A program made the translations under genes and the position numbers. A stretch of DNA of 64,000 nt, taken from positions 8,114,187 through 8,178,186 of the forward strand of contig CM030715.1 of assembly GCA_017979445.1 (NCBI GenBank). Reading direction: 5' to 3'. Below are positions 31,248-44,507 of the stretch, piece by piece (the first letter of the stretch is position 1; the number at the start of each line of letters is the position of its first letter). Origin of the DNA: Akebia trifoliata. Lineage: Eukaryota; Streptophyta; Magnoliopsida; Ranunculales; Lardizabalaceae. Under the pieces are notes generated by a model. It was not told the origin of the DNA. It searched no databases and saw only the letters and a list, made by a program, of their open reading frames with translations.

Positions 31248-32630
31248 AAGATTACATTGCTAAAAAGAAATCGAAAATAAATAAATAAAATAGATAAAAA
31301 GAAAATATACTTATACGATCGCAACAATTTGTTCCCTCAGAACTGGTAAAATGGTTCTTCGTAAGATACTCCTCACTTCGTTTCTGTCACTGGATTCGTT
31401 TCGAATTTCAAAGATGAAGTACCTCCTTCTTAGATCTGAGTGTTTTCTAAATTTATTCATAGATTTTTGGGTGTTTTGTAGAGAGTCTCTAGGAGTTTGT
31501 GAACAAAAACTAGGGTTTGAATCATAGGTATGGGGTTAGGGCTTCAAAATCAGGGTTTTGGGAAGGCTAGGAAGGCTTTTTGACCTACTTTTTCTAGGAT
31601 TTTCTTTGACCTACGAAATTAGGTTATGGAAGCTCCTATTTATAGATTTTTTTTATGGAATTAGGGTTTGACTAAGTCTCCTTTTAGATAAGGTGAATTA
31701 GGGTTTGGACTTAAGTCTTATTTGATTGACTGGGTTTTTTTATATTAGGATTTTGACTTAGGTCAAATGAGATTGACTTGGTCTTTTAAATTAAATTTTT
31801 ATTCTTACATACAATAGAATATATTTTTGAATTTTGTGGTGAACCCCCGTTAATTATATTTTAATTATTTGAACCCCCAGATGGAAAGGTCTTTTAATAA
31901 ATATCAATAGGGCTCTACTTAAATATGTGGGCAACCATCAACAATTTTGCCTGAGGGCTTGATTGATTAATTTTCTTTGTTTAGATTTTTAAATTAATTT
32001 TATTAAGATTTCTCTTTATGTTAAATAATATTTTATTTATTAATTTCAAAATTTAAAATTTTAAAATTGAAAAATTACCGTTTTGTCCCTAAAGAGAACT
32101 TTTGCATTTCAAATTATTTTTTGATGTTCTGGGATGTTTTGAAATTATTTTTTCATAAAGAATTCAATGGGATTATGGGTTTGTGTTATTTATAAATTTT
32201 TTATGTGAAATGATCGTGGACCCTATGAAGGGCATTTTCGTAATTTTGTCAAATTTTGTGAAAATTGGCGAAATGATTTATTTGATTTTAATTTATTATT
32301 TTATGGGTTTGAAAAGATTTTCCTAAGCGTAATGTGGGCTTTAAGGATGTTTTGATGTTAGGGGTATTTTGATAATTTGATAATTTTTTTAGTATTTTTA
32401 TCGTAAAGCTTCTTTTTGTTTACAAAATTATGTTTTCTACATTTTTGAGGTTATATTTTTCTAGCGTAGCGTAGTTTCTATAATTTTGTTAGTTTGAGAT
32501 ACCTTATTCGAATTTTTGAAACATATCTAGTAACAAATAAAACATTACGATAATCATCCATCATTAGAAACCGTCGCGATCAGGTTGACGAGTTGATTAA
32601 TCAGGTGAGTGCAAAAATGGGGTGTTTACA
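31248..32630 (-). mobile_element. 3' LTR of minus-strand Tat element, copy A, truncated
   Basis: On the minus strand it begins TGTAAACACCCCATTTTTGC at 32630, directly after the polypurine tract (AAAGAGGGGCATA, complement at 32631-32645). It extends left to about AGATTACATTGCTAAAAAG at 31248. The last ~250 bp present in the complete LTR (from GTAGAGACCGACG to the TTTTA end) are missing, so the outer end and target duplication cannot be read. A TATA box lies near 31640 on the minus strand. Confidence 0.85.
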
Positions 32631-34692
32631 TATGCCCCTCTTTGGTAGAGGGTTGAAGACACTAGAAAGGAAATCTATTTTGGTAGATAGTACGATATCC
32701 GAATGCCAAAGCTAGTGACAGCTCATTTTGCAGCCTAATTTATCAATTCGTCAAGGCGTTCGGATCCTTGAAGGTTATACTCTCCCGAACTAAAAGTTTG
32801 TTAGGTCCTTGAGCATGAACTCTCACTGACAGCGTCAAATCTTTGAATTTTAGAAATTTCTCCCTGACTAAAAATGTGCAAGTGTGTGTACTTGAAATCT
32901 GAGATAAATCTCAAAGGGTTTGAGCAAAATCTGAGCAAAAACTATGTAAAATCTGAGCATAAACTGAGCATAATCTGAGGATAAAACTTAGCATAATTCC
33001 AAGAAAACCCTCGGCGGTACCTGAGCATAATTCCAAGAAAACCTCGGTGGTATCTGAGAATAATTCTAAGAAAACCCTTGACGATATCTTAGCATAATTC
33101 CGAGAAAACCCTCGGTGGCATTTGAGCATAAAGTAAATATAGGAAAGAATGGATGAATTTGATAAATCTGAGAAAGAATTAATGGATCTGGAAAAGAAAT
33201 AATGCTCTATCTCCCATTCTATGCAAAAGGGTATCGAATTAATCTTTGGGCAAAATCAAATATGAGATAAAAAATGTTTCTGTTTGAATCTCAAGGTTTT
33301 TCAAAAACTTTATGAAATTTGTAACTTCTTTGTACCTTAGGGGTTTTTAAAAAAAAATTACTATCAAGAGGGTAACTTTAAATTCGGGGTTCCCATTATC
33401 CTTTAGGATTAACATTGATCAAGTTTGAGAACAAAATACACCTAGTTTGACAAAAACATTGTATTGAACATATTTTGTAAAAAAATGCCCCTAGTATATG
33501 GGGGAAACTACATATCAAAGAAGAAAGAAAGTGCCCCTTGTATGAAGGTTTGAAACATTTGATTATCACAAGCGCAATAAAGATTCAACTTTTAATTTTG
33601 ATTGAAGATTTTGAGTTAGGCTTAAAAGAGCAAAATATTTCCTTTTGAGATTCATCATGGAATTCACCTTTCTCTCCCTTCGTTCACTTAAAGAAGCAAA
33701 AAATTTAGATCAATCGTAGACAAGATACTTGTTGCTTCTGAGACTTTGTCTGGTTTAAGTTAAGTGTTGAACTTGATTATTCGGACTTCAGATGTTTCGG
33801 TTCGAACTGCCTTTTAACTTTTTAACTCTATGAAGATTTTCTTCTATTTTTCTTTATTACTATAACTTTTGCCTATATTTTCCTTTCAGGTTTTCAAATT
33901 AGGGAGCATGCTCTAGCTTTTGCCTAGATTGACTTTTCAGGTTTTCAATCTTGCGAGCTTTCTTTTATATTTTCTTTGCTCTGATTGTTGTCAAAGTCGT
34001 CCTTTCAGATTTTCAATTTTGTGAGATTGTCTTAATTTTTGTCTAAGTCGCCCTTTTCGGGTTTTTAACCTAGCAGGCTTTTTTTTTTCTTCTTCTTTTT
34101 TCTTTTTTTCCCTTTTGAATTTCTGGAGTTACTGTCTGATCATGATTTACTACCTTCCTTGACTTTTTCACATGGTACTTAGGAGGACTTTCATGGGTAA
34201 GCTTAGGATTGGGTATAAAAAAAAGGGAATTTTGAGGCTCAAATACCCGAATGCCCCTTGTGTGGCATTTTCTCTTTTTCCTTGAATTTTGTTCCCTATT
34301 TGACAATATTTTTTTATTATTTATTATTATTAATTTTATTTTGATGTGGTCGGGCCTGAAGTAACTTCTCAGGTTTCCTACGTACCCTAGACTTTTGGGA
34401 TCAAACCAAAATGTAGTTTGGATTTTCCCTCCCTTAGGTTGGGTAATCGTGTTGAAAAAGAAAAATATTATTTTTTTCAAAAAGACTTCAAAGGACTGAG
34501 AAAGGAGATATTAAACTGGGTAGTAGGAAAATTGATTCGATCGAATATGACCGTCTTAAATGTAGTACCACTTGATCTGGTCAAGGTTGGATGGTTCTAG
34601 TGGTTCAATTATATCATGATCTTGAAGTATGACGACTTTTTCCGACAATATTTCCTTAATGATTGAACCTCTCCAATTGGATTTAGACTTCA
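32631..34692 (-). other. 3' non-coding region of minus-strand Tat element, copy A
   Basis: It contains the same landmarks as 2826-5446 in reverse: polypurine tract, the CTCAAGGACC motif, four 34-bp minisatellite units (32990-33125), the GGGGCATTTTT motifs, the ~57-bp degenerate repeat (about 33860-34075) and the conserved GKI(Q)TTFWFDPK block (about 34330-34450). An open reading of 136 codons (34070-34480) is produced by this block and the AT-rich DNA next to it; it has no start context and is not called a gene. Confidence 0.7.
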
Positions 34693-35300
34693 TCATATGG
34701 TCGAAGAGGAGTGCTCACTTTTCTTTGAAGTCTGATGGTTAAATCCTTGACTTATAAGTGTGAACATTGACCTTCTTGTTAAACGTGTGAGTGACTCTTC
34801 TCTGAGTTGTTTTTCTTCAATCAAGTTTAATTCTTCGTACCGATGATAGACCCAGTCTATTTCTAATAATTGACTTTCCATCAAGACTTTGAGATACTGA
34901 ATTTCCATTTCAACTAGGAAGACAACTTCCATATCATATACTAAAGAGTAGGGAATAGTTCTAATGGAATACTATATTGAAGTACGATACGCCCAAAGTA
35001 TGAATAACAGCTTCTCTGATTAATCCTGATACGATTGACACATTTTTACGATGATTATGTTGAGACTTTTATTGACTGCTTCAACCGCTCCATTAATCTG
35101 AGGACGATAGGGAAATGATGCCGGATAAGGTAATAATCTCGACTTTGAAGTGTGACCCGTTATCAGAAACTAATTCCAAAAATACTCTGTATCGACTTAT
35201 GGCATTTGCTTTGATGAACTTTGCAACTTGAGATGCAGTAAGAACAACATTGACATGTTTTGTAATATCTTTTTTGATCTCATTGGTATTTCCATTCCAT
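34693..35300 (-). pseudogene. pol: Integrase remnant of minus-strand Tat element, copy A
   Basis: On the minus strand the fragments NVVLTASQVAKFIKAN, LVSDNGSHFKVEIIT, then after frame damage MEVVFLVEMEIQYLKVLMES and YEELNLIEEKQLREESL can be read. They match the plus-strand copy (LISDNESHFKAEVIT, MEAVFPVEMET, YEELNLIEEK). Core and C-terminal integrase are represented, with deletions and stops between. RT and both RNase H domains were not found upstream, so most of pol is gone. Confidence 0.75.
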
Positions 35301-38300
35301 CGAGTGAGTATCTATTCTATGTCAGATAACACCTAAGCTTACACCTAACATATCCTCATCAAATCACTCACACAGGTCTTTTGAAATTTCTGAGTAAATT
35401 CATTATCCCCTCGTGTTTCTCTAAGGATGGGATGATTTCTATCTGAATTTTTTTAGGAATTATTTTTTGTTCCGAGGTCAATGACCTTTTGCTTTCTCGA
35501 TTAACGGTTGAACCCAACCATTATCTTCTTGTTCATAAAAGAAATCTATCATTGAAGTTAGATTATTAGTTAATTCGTTAATGCGCTCGAGGTATTCAAA
35601 AATTTCCTTTATCCAATCAAATTCAGATGAGGCGACAGAAACTTCTATAGACTTGACAAACTAGCTTGACTCAATAGAAAAAAAGTAGACTCGATCTAAA
35701 GAAAACATGACATTGAAAAATTGGACTCGAGCTAACCCAAAAAACTCAAGACAAGTACTCACAACAGGCTTGACTAGGACTGAGACATTGCTTACAACCA
35801 ACGGGACTAAGGTACTGTGATCTTCAGGGAACAACTATGTAATTTTGAGAGATTTTGGGATCATTTCTGATGATTCATTTGGTGTTGACATTTGTTCTAA
35901 TTGACCGGACTAGTGACCTTAACAAAATGGTGAACGATTGAGCTTAAGTGCAATGATAACCTAGTAACCCTATTGAAGGTGAATTTAATCAATTTCAGTG
36001 TTACCCCCTTGATAACATTTTAAATGAACCCTAAGAATTTATTGAATTCTTTGCACCAATCTATTAAACAATTCATCCATTTAATGGTTATCCATAAGGA
36101 AAATAATTTTATTTCACTCTTAAAAATTATTGAAAAATAATATTTTTATTATATAAAAATTTTCACAAATCTGATTAATTTTTGCAATCATTTTCTTTTT
36201 AGAAAAATATATTTTGGTAATTTTTCAAGGTCTATGAAAAAATAGATTTTTTGTAAAAAACATATTTCAAAAATTTTCATGCAAAAAATAGATCTTTTGT
36301 AAATTATTTTTCCTTCATTTTCTTTTCTTTTAAAAAATATTTTTTCTGAAAAATATTTTTCTTCTCTTAAAATGGGTTGAAACTCGAATTAGTAAAGAAT
36401 TTGAATTCCATTTTGATTTAAATGGTCCGGCCCACCATGATCATTGGATCAAGACGGACTGGGTCATTATGAACCATTGCCAAGTTAAAATGGATTCTTT
36501 ATTGGGTTGGTGTACCTGTGATACAGTAATTTCGAATCAGGTTAAACAAAAAAAAATTTGTCCTTAAAAACAAAATCGTACATTCCTGATCTCATCATTT
36601 GTAAGGTCTATTTTTAAAAAGCAACCCGAGAACACCCACGCTAAATTCGAGTCGTGACCTATAGGGAGGTTTCTAGACTCTAGGTTTACTATATGCAATG
36701 CAATTTATCTGGTCACCTTTGTTCAAATGCGCCTATATACCTTTCGATACGTGGTGACTTGGTTTGATATACCGTATAGGTGATAATCTAAGTCTCCAAC
36801 TCAAATCTCTGAAGTCAGAAAGCAGCCAGTTTAATCCCCAGTTGAGAGATGACACACAATGCTTAACAAGGACCCATTTAAATATCTCTCGTCTAGAATA
36901 GACGTTGTCTATCTCCCTCGTATAGTAGGGTATAGCGGGACAGGATTTCGCTTAGGCACTGATTTTAACCAAGAAGTGCAGTTGGTGAACTTAGATTAAT
37001 TTTGATATACCGTATAGGTTCGAGTCTCTAGTTGACGATCGGGACATGTGACTTTGCGACTTACAATAGGACAAATGCTCAGGTCGCCCTAGCATGGGTG
37101 CATCGATATACCTTTCAGTGTCACCTGATCAAATGGTACTGATGCCCCAGTTTTATATACAATAAATATATGTGACTAGAGTTGTGGTTTTCATATATGA
37201 CGTCGCATCTCATGAGGAGACCAGGCCATACACTAGTGCCACGTTGGTTAAAAGAGACATACAAGCGTGCAATGCAATAAAATAAACGTGCTAGTGGTTT
37301 GCGCCAAGTAGGGTGGGGTGTGCCCGGGGCATTTTTTTCAAATAAATGGGCCCGTGAGCCATATTAAACCATAAAATATGGATATCTCATAAATATTGAT
37401 TAGAAAACATAAAATCCATATTATCAAAAATTAAAATCAAGGCATGCATATAAAAAATGTATATCAATTAAGATCATAGCATGTCAGATAGGCGATCAAT
37501 CAGTATAACACAAGGAATAATCAATCAGATCCAATATTGAAACAGACACAAAATTTTTTGTTTTTTATTTTTTATTTTTTGTCAAATCAAAAATCATTTT
37601 AGGTGACCCTAAACAAATCGAGATTCTCAAAGAATATTGAATTGAGGATAGGATAGTAATTGGTAATGTCGAGATAAGGAGTAATGAACACATTTTCTTT
37701 TTTTTGAAAAACATGCATGAAAAATCTTTTGAAAACAGAGGCTAACGTGACCAACTCATAAGGTTTCAAATTTTACTAATGGTCATTAGGTCAACATGGT
37801 TCGTTACATACATGATCCAACATCACAACATTTTGACTTGATGAGAAAAGATTGGATCCGATAATAAAATTCAATTTTTTTTTTCTAGTTTAGATCCAAG
37901 ATTTTGAAAATAAGTGGCAATGAAATCTCAAATTTAAAATCAAAATTCAAGATAAAAATTAACTTTAAAAATTTTCTTGGAAATTTTTTTTAAAAGTTCT
38001 TGGAATTTTGTCCGCCACAAACACGTGGCATTGGATCAATTTTTTGGGTGCCACATGGCGGTAATGACTCTTAGCAAGAAAGAACCTTACTAAGCTAGTA
38101 AGACTAGTCCATTCCTTTTTTTAGTTAAAAAAAATAATAAAACAAAGTCTTTTATGATGCTGCCACGTGCTTATTCTTTTTTTGTTTCGCTGCCTAACAC
38201 AGCTCTTTTGTTGCTGTCAAACAACCCAACATGCTGCCAACAACACACACTTAACATTTTTTTTTGTTTAAATAAAGAAAAAGAAAAACAACACACACAA

Positions 38301-38968
38301 TTATGTAACTCAGCAAACTCGACTTGACCGAGTTTGACTCGGACCCGGATCGAGGTTTCCCATTTTCTTTCTTTGTATGATGCTGCCAACGCACAACTTT
38401 CTCACACATCCACACCTCTCTTCCTCTCTCTTTGAAGAATCATTTTGATGGATTTGGATCATTCGAAAGAAAATGAAATGAAGATCCTTTTTAAGAATTT
38501 TGGCAACCTAAATATTGACTGGGTCAACTAAAGAACAAGAATGGAAGAAAACCCAGTTGCAGAGATGCAACAAAAACCCCAATCAAATCTGAGTTCTACC
38601 TGAATCAAGTTCTTGTTTTTCTTTTTCTCTTTTTTTTTGTTTTTTTGGGAAACCCATCATAAAGATCCAATAAAAAATTTCACGATTCAACGATCATCAT
38701 TCCATCTTTAATTAACTTCTTGAAATCTTGCATTATTTAGGGTCATTCCAAATGACCTTTGATTGAACCATAGAAAATAACATGCCAAAACAAAATATTC
38801 AAAGTCCAAACAAATGATCAATAATTAAAGCAACAACAACAATAAAATAAAAATAAATCGATAAAGAAATAATTAAAAAATTAAAAAATTAAAAAATAAA
38901 CTAAAAGAAAACTAGGTCGTTTTGGCAATATTCTCATACTTGGAGTTTTTTAAGTTTGATCTTCAAAA
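35301..38968 (-). other. Internal 5' region of minus-strand Tat element, copy A, no intact genes
   Basis: A few pol- or gag-like scraps may lie at 35400-35640, but no domain is certain. From 36400 on there is a leader-like region between the primer-binding site and any coding part. GATATACCGTATAGG occurs twice (about 36765 and 37005). No gag was recognised. The length and low coding content suit a decayed Tat/Ogre-type leader. A reading at 38171-38389 is not supported as a gene. Confidence 0.5.
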
Positions 38969-38986
38969 TCCCCAGTAGAGTCGCCA
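38969..38986 (-). other. Primer-binding site TGGCGACTCTACTGGGGA, copy A
   Basis: It is adjacent to the inner end of the LTR (TTTTA then G then TGG on the minus strand). It defines the orientation of the element and marks which LTR is the 5' one. Confidence 0.8.
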
Positions 38987-38987
38987 C

Positions 38988-39550
38988 TAAAAGCGCCCTC
39001 GATCCGCGAAGTGTGTAAATTTGCTTTTGATTTTTAAGGTTTGAGAGTCACCACCTAGTTATTACGGTCTAAGAACCAAATATTGACTCTAGATTGATTA
39101 AAAAATTAGTCTACAAAAAGAAATTAAGTCCGGGGATCACGTTACAGGGTTGGAAGGTGTTAGGCACTAACCCCGCCCGACAAACGTCGGTCTCTACTAT
39201 TTTTCAAGAAGATTACATTGCTAAAAAAAACCTAAAATAAATAAATAAAATAAATAAAAAAGATAAAAAAGAAAATATATTTATACGATCGTAACAATTT
39301 ATTCCCTCAGAACTAGTAGAATGGTTCTTCGTAAGAAACTCCTCGCTTCATTTCTGTCAATAGATCCGCTTCAGATCTCTAAGATGAAGTACATTCTTCT
39401 TAGATCTGAATGTTTTCTAAACTTATTGATGGATTTCTAGGTATTTTGTGGAGAGTTTCTAGGATTTTGTGAACAAAAACTAGGATATGGATGATAGGTA
39501 AGGGGTTAGGACTTCAAAATCAGGGTTTTGGAAGGCTAGGAAGGATTTTT
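38988..39550 (-). mobile_element. 5' LTR of minus-strand Tat element, copy A, cut by assembly gap
   Basis: It matches 55003-55563 almost base for base. The sequence stops at AAGGATTTTT, where the N run begins. The missing part (about 1.06 kb) is present in copy B up to 56624. Confidence 0.9.
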
Positions 39551-39650
39551 NNNNNNNNNNNNNNNNNNNNNNNNNNNNNNNNNNNNNNNNNNNNNNNNNN
39601 NNNNNNNNNNNNNNNNNNNNNNNNNNNNNNNNNNNNNNNNNNNNNNNNNN
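39551..39650. other. Assembly gap of exactly 100 N
   Basis: One hundred N, the usual placeholder for a scaffold join of unknown size. The real distance, which may be negative (an overlap), is not given by it. Confidence 0.98.
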
Positions 39651-39924
39651 AAGTTGTTTGTGAGTTAGTGGGTTTTTTCAAACTGGTGTCAATGAACACC
39701 AACTTTAATACTTATCAACTGAACCCCTTTTTAACTCCGCCATTGTAAAATTAATGTTTTACACTGCCGGTCCCAAGCCCGGATAAAGAAGGAGGGAAAA
39801 GGATGATCCAAGGAGTATTAAAGTGTTAACAGGTATTGCTTTTCTTCCTCTTTTTTCTCAAAACTTATAGGTAATGTTGGACTAAATCTTCAACATACTA
39901 ACTCTTTTTCTTGATGTATAACAG

Positions 39925-40092
39925 TCTATTATCGACAAGGAGAAACGAGGGGAATATTTGGGAAAACTGTACAAGTTTGTTTTAATTGTTACTACCAAAC
40001 CTCAATAACTTTTATATGATCCTGAATTTTATATATGCTTTTTCGTCTCCTAGGTTGTTCTTCACATTACATATGTCATTCAAGAGTGGATT
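39925..40092 (+). pseudogene. CTP synthase exon fragments, copy B
   Basis: Same two exon pieces as at 24733-24901 (39925-39974 and 40054-40092). The first exon is one base shorter (four A instead of five after GGG), which puts LGKTVQ out of frame. This is a difference between alleles or an assembly error in a homopolymer. Confidence 0.75.
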
Positions 40093-41261
40093 AATTGTAC
40101 AGATATATTTTATTTTCCACCTTGTAGGTGAAGGCGGGTGGGTTTTTAATTCAAGTCATGGTATCAAAACTCATAAACCTTACCAACTTAGTTAAGTTGG
40201 CACCTCTCCTATATATGCAAATATTGATTTTTCTTGTGAGTATGTTATGCAAATATGGTGTTGTGTCTCTACGGAATGAAAAATAACATTGTGGGTATGG
40301 AAGCTATTATGGAGCAGCTCCTTGAGAAGGTGTTTGAAGAATTGTTATCTCCCTGATTGATTGGTTTCCATTATTGATCATATAGAAATCATTCACCTTG
40401 TCTTTTACCATTGCAGATTATGTTTGCGCAATCACAAAGTTAACCCATTGCTTTTTGAGAAGAGATAACATATAGAGAAATTGCATCACACCTAGAACCT
40501 TCTGTGTAAAGTTCAGGTATCGTATTGAATTTAAAATTTCTCAAGTCCCTACCTACGTTTACTGAATTCTGCAATAAATTCTTATAATAAAGCTGAAATG
40601 TCAACTGATATTTAATTATCAAAGCTTGGAAACAACCCAAAAGATGTACGTGGATTTGATTGAATGGTGGGTCTTGATGAAGTCCTAGTGGGCCATACTT
40701 AATGCTATAAGCAAATAAAGAAAATAGGAGTGTGAATTGACAGTTTATTTAGTGAATTCCTATAATGAAGGTTCAAAGACCAAATATTTGGTGGAAGGGG
40801 TTCACTAAGAATTTGATTGAACAACTATGAAACTATGTATCACAAACCTATAATATTATGGCAGTCCAGTATCTGTTTTACATGTCTCTTTACACGGCCA
40901 TTTACATTTGAGTTGATACCTCTGCTACTGCTCTCTGTCCAACCAACATTTTCATATTATTTACATTGCTCCCTGAACTACTCTCTTGTTGTTGGCACCT
41001 GTCTTCATTCCTCTTAGATGATTACATATGAGACATTGTAGCATACGTAGTATATTTTTTGGTAACTTATTTTTTATTAAGGTAATTTAAATCATGCTAC
41101 TTGCTATCCGCACCTGCTCTAAAGATCTTCATTATTTTAAATATGCTTTGTATTCTGTTTTGATGTTCATCGATATACATGAGAAACAATTTCTTTTAGC
41201 TTTTAATTGCCCTGTTTGTTAATTTAGAGATCTAGAATTGAAGTCTATTCTCTTCTTTCAG

Positions 41262-41377
41262 TATGTAGAAAAGCTTTTTGTGCGCAGATCAAAGGAGGAT
41301 CAGCATCTTTTTTCTGTGGCTCATCAGATGTGGGATAATATCCGTACCAATGAGGCTCCTTTCATTATAAAAACCAG
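41262..41377 (+). pseudogene. Unrecognised exon-like fragment, copy B
   Basis: Identical reading and splice borders to 26071-26186 (VEKLFVRRSKEDQHLF...NEAPFIIKTR). Confidence 0.5.
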
Positions 41378-41569
41378 GTTGTTTCAGTTGGAGTGTGATT
41401 GAAGTCTCACTACCTAACATTAAAACAACATTTGACATGCTCAGTCTGTCATATATGGTATGAATTACATGGACATATTAATGTGTAGTCTTTTTTGTGG
41501 TTGTGTTTTAATGATCTAACTTACCTAATAACGTATGGGCTTTTTATCACTTTTCATTTGATATTGTAG

Positions 41570-43439
41570 GAAGACATGGAACCTTTTGGAGACAATGTGG
41601 AATCATTTCTCTCCCAAGATGATGGGGATGAACAGGACACTTTTAGTTTGTCAAAAATAAGTCCTACCCAACATAATACAGAAGCCTCCAAGGGTATTAT
41701 ATGGTCTTTTGTTCTTTCTCTAACAGTAACTTTTCAACAAACTGTATCCCCTATGATCACGTTCACTATTTCAGGTTTTACATTCGCCAAAGTTAGTTGT
41801 ATTCATCCGAGCGATAGCAAAGTTGTATGCTGTCATTTCCCATTAGATGGAAAGTTGTTGGCTAGTGCTGGGCATGAGAAGAAGGTAATGCATGGTTGCA
41901 TGTGATTGAGTAACCATCTCTGAAGCACATGGCTATTTGCTATGAGTTGATAATAGGGTCCAAGTAGCCTTACTAAGTTAGTAGGGATTTCACCATTACT
42001 AAGGGTCCTTGGGCTCACTTTGTGGCATCCAAAAACATGATCCAATGCTTCACGGTTGTACAAGAAAAAATTCTACGAACATTGAAAAAACAAATTCCAA
42101 TTTTTTTTTCACGTTGAATTTTACTTATAAATTTGGGAGTCAGGTGGAAGTTCAACAGCCGTGGTGAGGCTTAAAATCTTACCATGTTAATTGTTTTTCT
42201 TAATAATATATGCATTTGTATGTTTCAAAATTAGTGTCCATTTATAATAAGCCTATTGAGTTGTTTCCAGTTGTGTTCCATTTGAGCTCCTTAATGTCCA
42301 TGTGTAACTGTAACCATGTTAGTTTCTCAGTAGCATGTAAATCTATGAAATTAATTCAAGTGAAAATGATATGGGTAATGTTTCATGTCAGTGGGTTGTT
42401 CTATGGAATATGGCCACAATGCAAACAGAGAGCACCACAGAGGAACATGGCCTCATAATTACTGATGTTCGTTTTAGTCCGAATTCAACTCAACTAGCAA
42501 CATCTTCATTTGATAGAAACATCCGACTATGGAATGCAGCAGAAGTAATACTTTCTATCTCCATTTCTCTCCTCATATGATGTTTGTCCATGCCTAAGAT
42601 GTTCATAATTTAGATCCTTTTGTTGGATGTTTATAGTCCACTTGTGATAGTGGTTTATATTCTCCTATGGAGATGCTATGCTAATTTGAACTATAGTTCA
42701 CCAAACCTTACATAATATCTCTTTTGCAGCCGAGTTATACTTTACATACATATACTGGACATGGTTCACATGTTATGTCACTAGATTTCCACCCTAAGAA
42801 AACTGACCTTTTCTGCTCTTGTGATGGTAATGGTGAAATTCTTTTTTGGAATATCAGTTAGTATGCATGTAATCGTGTTTCCAAGGTTCGTTACTGAACC
42901 ATCACGTCTGAATAACTTTCTACTTCATTTCATAGATTACCTTTGTTTTCTAAGTTTCCATCATTCGGTAGAGGTAGGGTGATGTGTCACAAGTAAGATT
43001 TCAGCCAAGAATTGGACATTTACTGGCAGCGGCATCTGAGAATATTGTGTCCATCTTTGATGTTGAGACGGATAGGCAAACACTCATATTATAGGTTATC
43101 TTGATCTATTGTTGCTAATATTTTGGTTGAGACTAGTAGTAATGAAGAATTGTGCTGCATTGATCTGTTACTTTAAAATATCTTATCAAATCTCAATTAT
43201 ATTGTATTATTATTAATCATTAACACTTGATTATACTCAGGGACATACCAAAGAGGTACACTCTGTTTGCTGGGATGTAAATGGAGACCTTTTGGCATCT
43301 GTCAGTCAAGACTCTACGAGGGTATGGTCATTAACCTCCGGAGAATGCATTCATGAGCTCAACTGCAGTAGGAATAAGTTCCATTCTTGTGTTTTGTCAT
43401 CCAAGTTATTCTACTCTCTTGGTGATTGGAGGATATCAG
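41570..43439 (+). pseudogene. LEUNIG-type WD40 fragment, copy B
   Basis: Exons 41570-41693, 41775-41884, 42392-42544, 42730-42885, 42978-43094 and 43241-43439. Both nonsense changes (42859-42861 and 43092-43094) and the single-base insertion are shared with copy A, so all three predate the divergence of the two copies. The first intron is 81 bp here and 87 bp in copy A. One codon in the first exon differs (GAA-TCC versus GAA-GCC, Ser versus Ala). Confidence 0.88.
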
Positions 43440-44507
43440 GTAACCCTTCAATTGGCTCTAATTGCACATGACCAACCATCTCAGCTTACTAATTATTACA
43501 TTACTAAAGTTGAAAGAGGAACACTAGCTATAACCATAGAAACAACAATGTAAAAAGAGTAATTTTTATGGAAGATCTCCTTGTAATTTTGGATTTGTAA
43601 ATTATTACTCATTGTAACTCTTTTTGTGTATAAATTAATGTGATAGAGACCTCGATGTTTTCTATTTGAGTTTATTTTGACCGTGGGTAATAGGTGCGTA
43701 GAAAAAAAAATTAAAAATTAAATTTTTTTTTTTTTTTTTAAGTTTAGATATCAGTTAGTAATCGATGCTTGAAGTCTCAGACTTAGGATATAAGTCTTAT
43801 AGACATCGAATTTTAAATCGATGTCTAAGATATATATATATATATTTTTTATATAAATGCAGATTTGGAACGATTTTAAGTCGTTCCAAAATCCGAGTTT
43901 TAGAACGGTTTTTAGCTGTTTCAAATCTTGAGATCTAGAACGGTTTTCAGCCCTTTAAATTCATTAACGACACCTCGATTAGAGACAGTCTGTCAATTGT
44001 TTCATACTAGCTTAGGAACGGTTGCCATATTTGTTGTAGTGTCTTATAGCACACAAACTGTCACAGTGTACATAGGTACACACCCAAACAAGAATAACCA
44101 ATAGTTTGTTGTCAAAGTGTCACAAGTGACTTTCTCAACAATAAGAATCCCAAAGTCAACTAGGTTAGGACTAACTTTTAGAGTCATTCTCTATGTAGCA
44201 ATCCTTATGATAAACAGATCATAGGACAGATACATGAATCCATAAGTCAACTAGGTTAGGGCTTACTTTGAGTGATTAGAACTCCAGTTTTTTAGGATGT
44301 TCATTAGTGTTGTTAGTAGTTATGTGAGTCTCATAGGTGGTTTGTCCTGGGATAAGGGAAGAGGCAGATTGGTGGTGTTCTTTAGTATTGCATGTAGGTT
44401 CTTTGAACTGTATGTACATGAACTACTACAAAAGAAAAAAAAATACTTTTAAACGCCCTTATTTTTTAAATAAACATTGTTGTTTATAAAAAATGACATC
44501 TAAAGTC

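Larger units (their letters stand above)
24459..39550 (+). repeat. Duplicated segment, copy A (left of gap)
   Basis: It starts at AAGTTGTTTGTGAGTTAGTG, which is also the first sequence after the gap, and ends at AAGGATTTTT, the last sequence before the gap. It aligns end to end with 39651-55563. Confidence 0.93.
39651..44041. mobile_element. CACTA transposon, copy B, left part lost at contig edge
   Basis: The right terminus TTTGTTGTAGTG ends at 44041 and is followed by TCT (44042-44044), as in copy A. The first 1544 bp of the element are absent because the contig begins inside it. Confidence 0.88.

Noticed and set aside
34070..34480. Minus-strand reading of 136 codons (and 140 codons in copy B)
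   Set aside because: It covers the conserved 3' non-coding block of the Tat element plus AT-rich DNA. The plus-strand family member is not open over the same range.
39491..39748. Open reading across the N run
   Set aside because: It is formed by unknown bases in the assembly gap.
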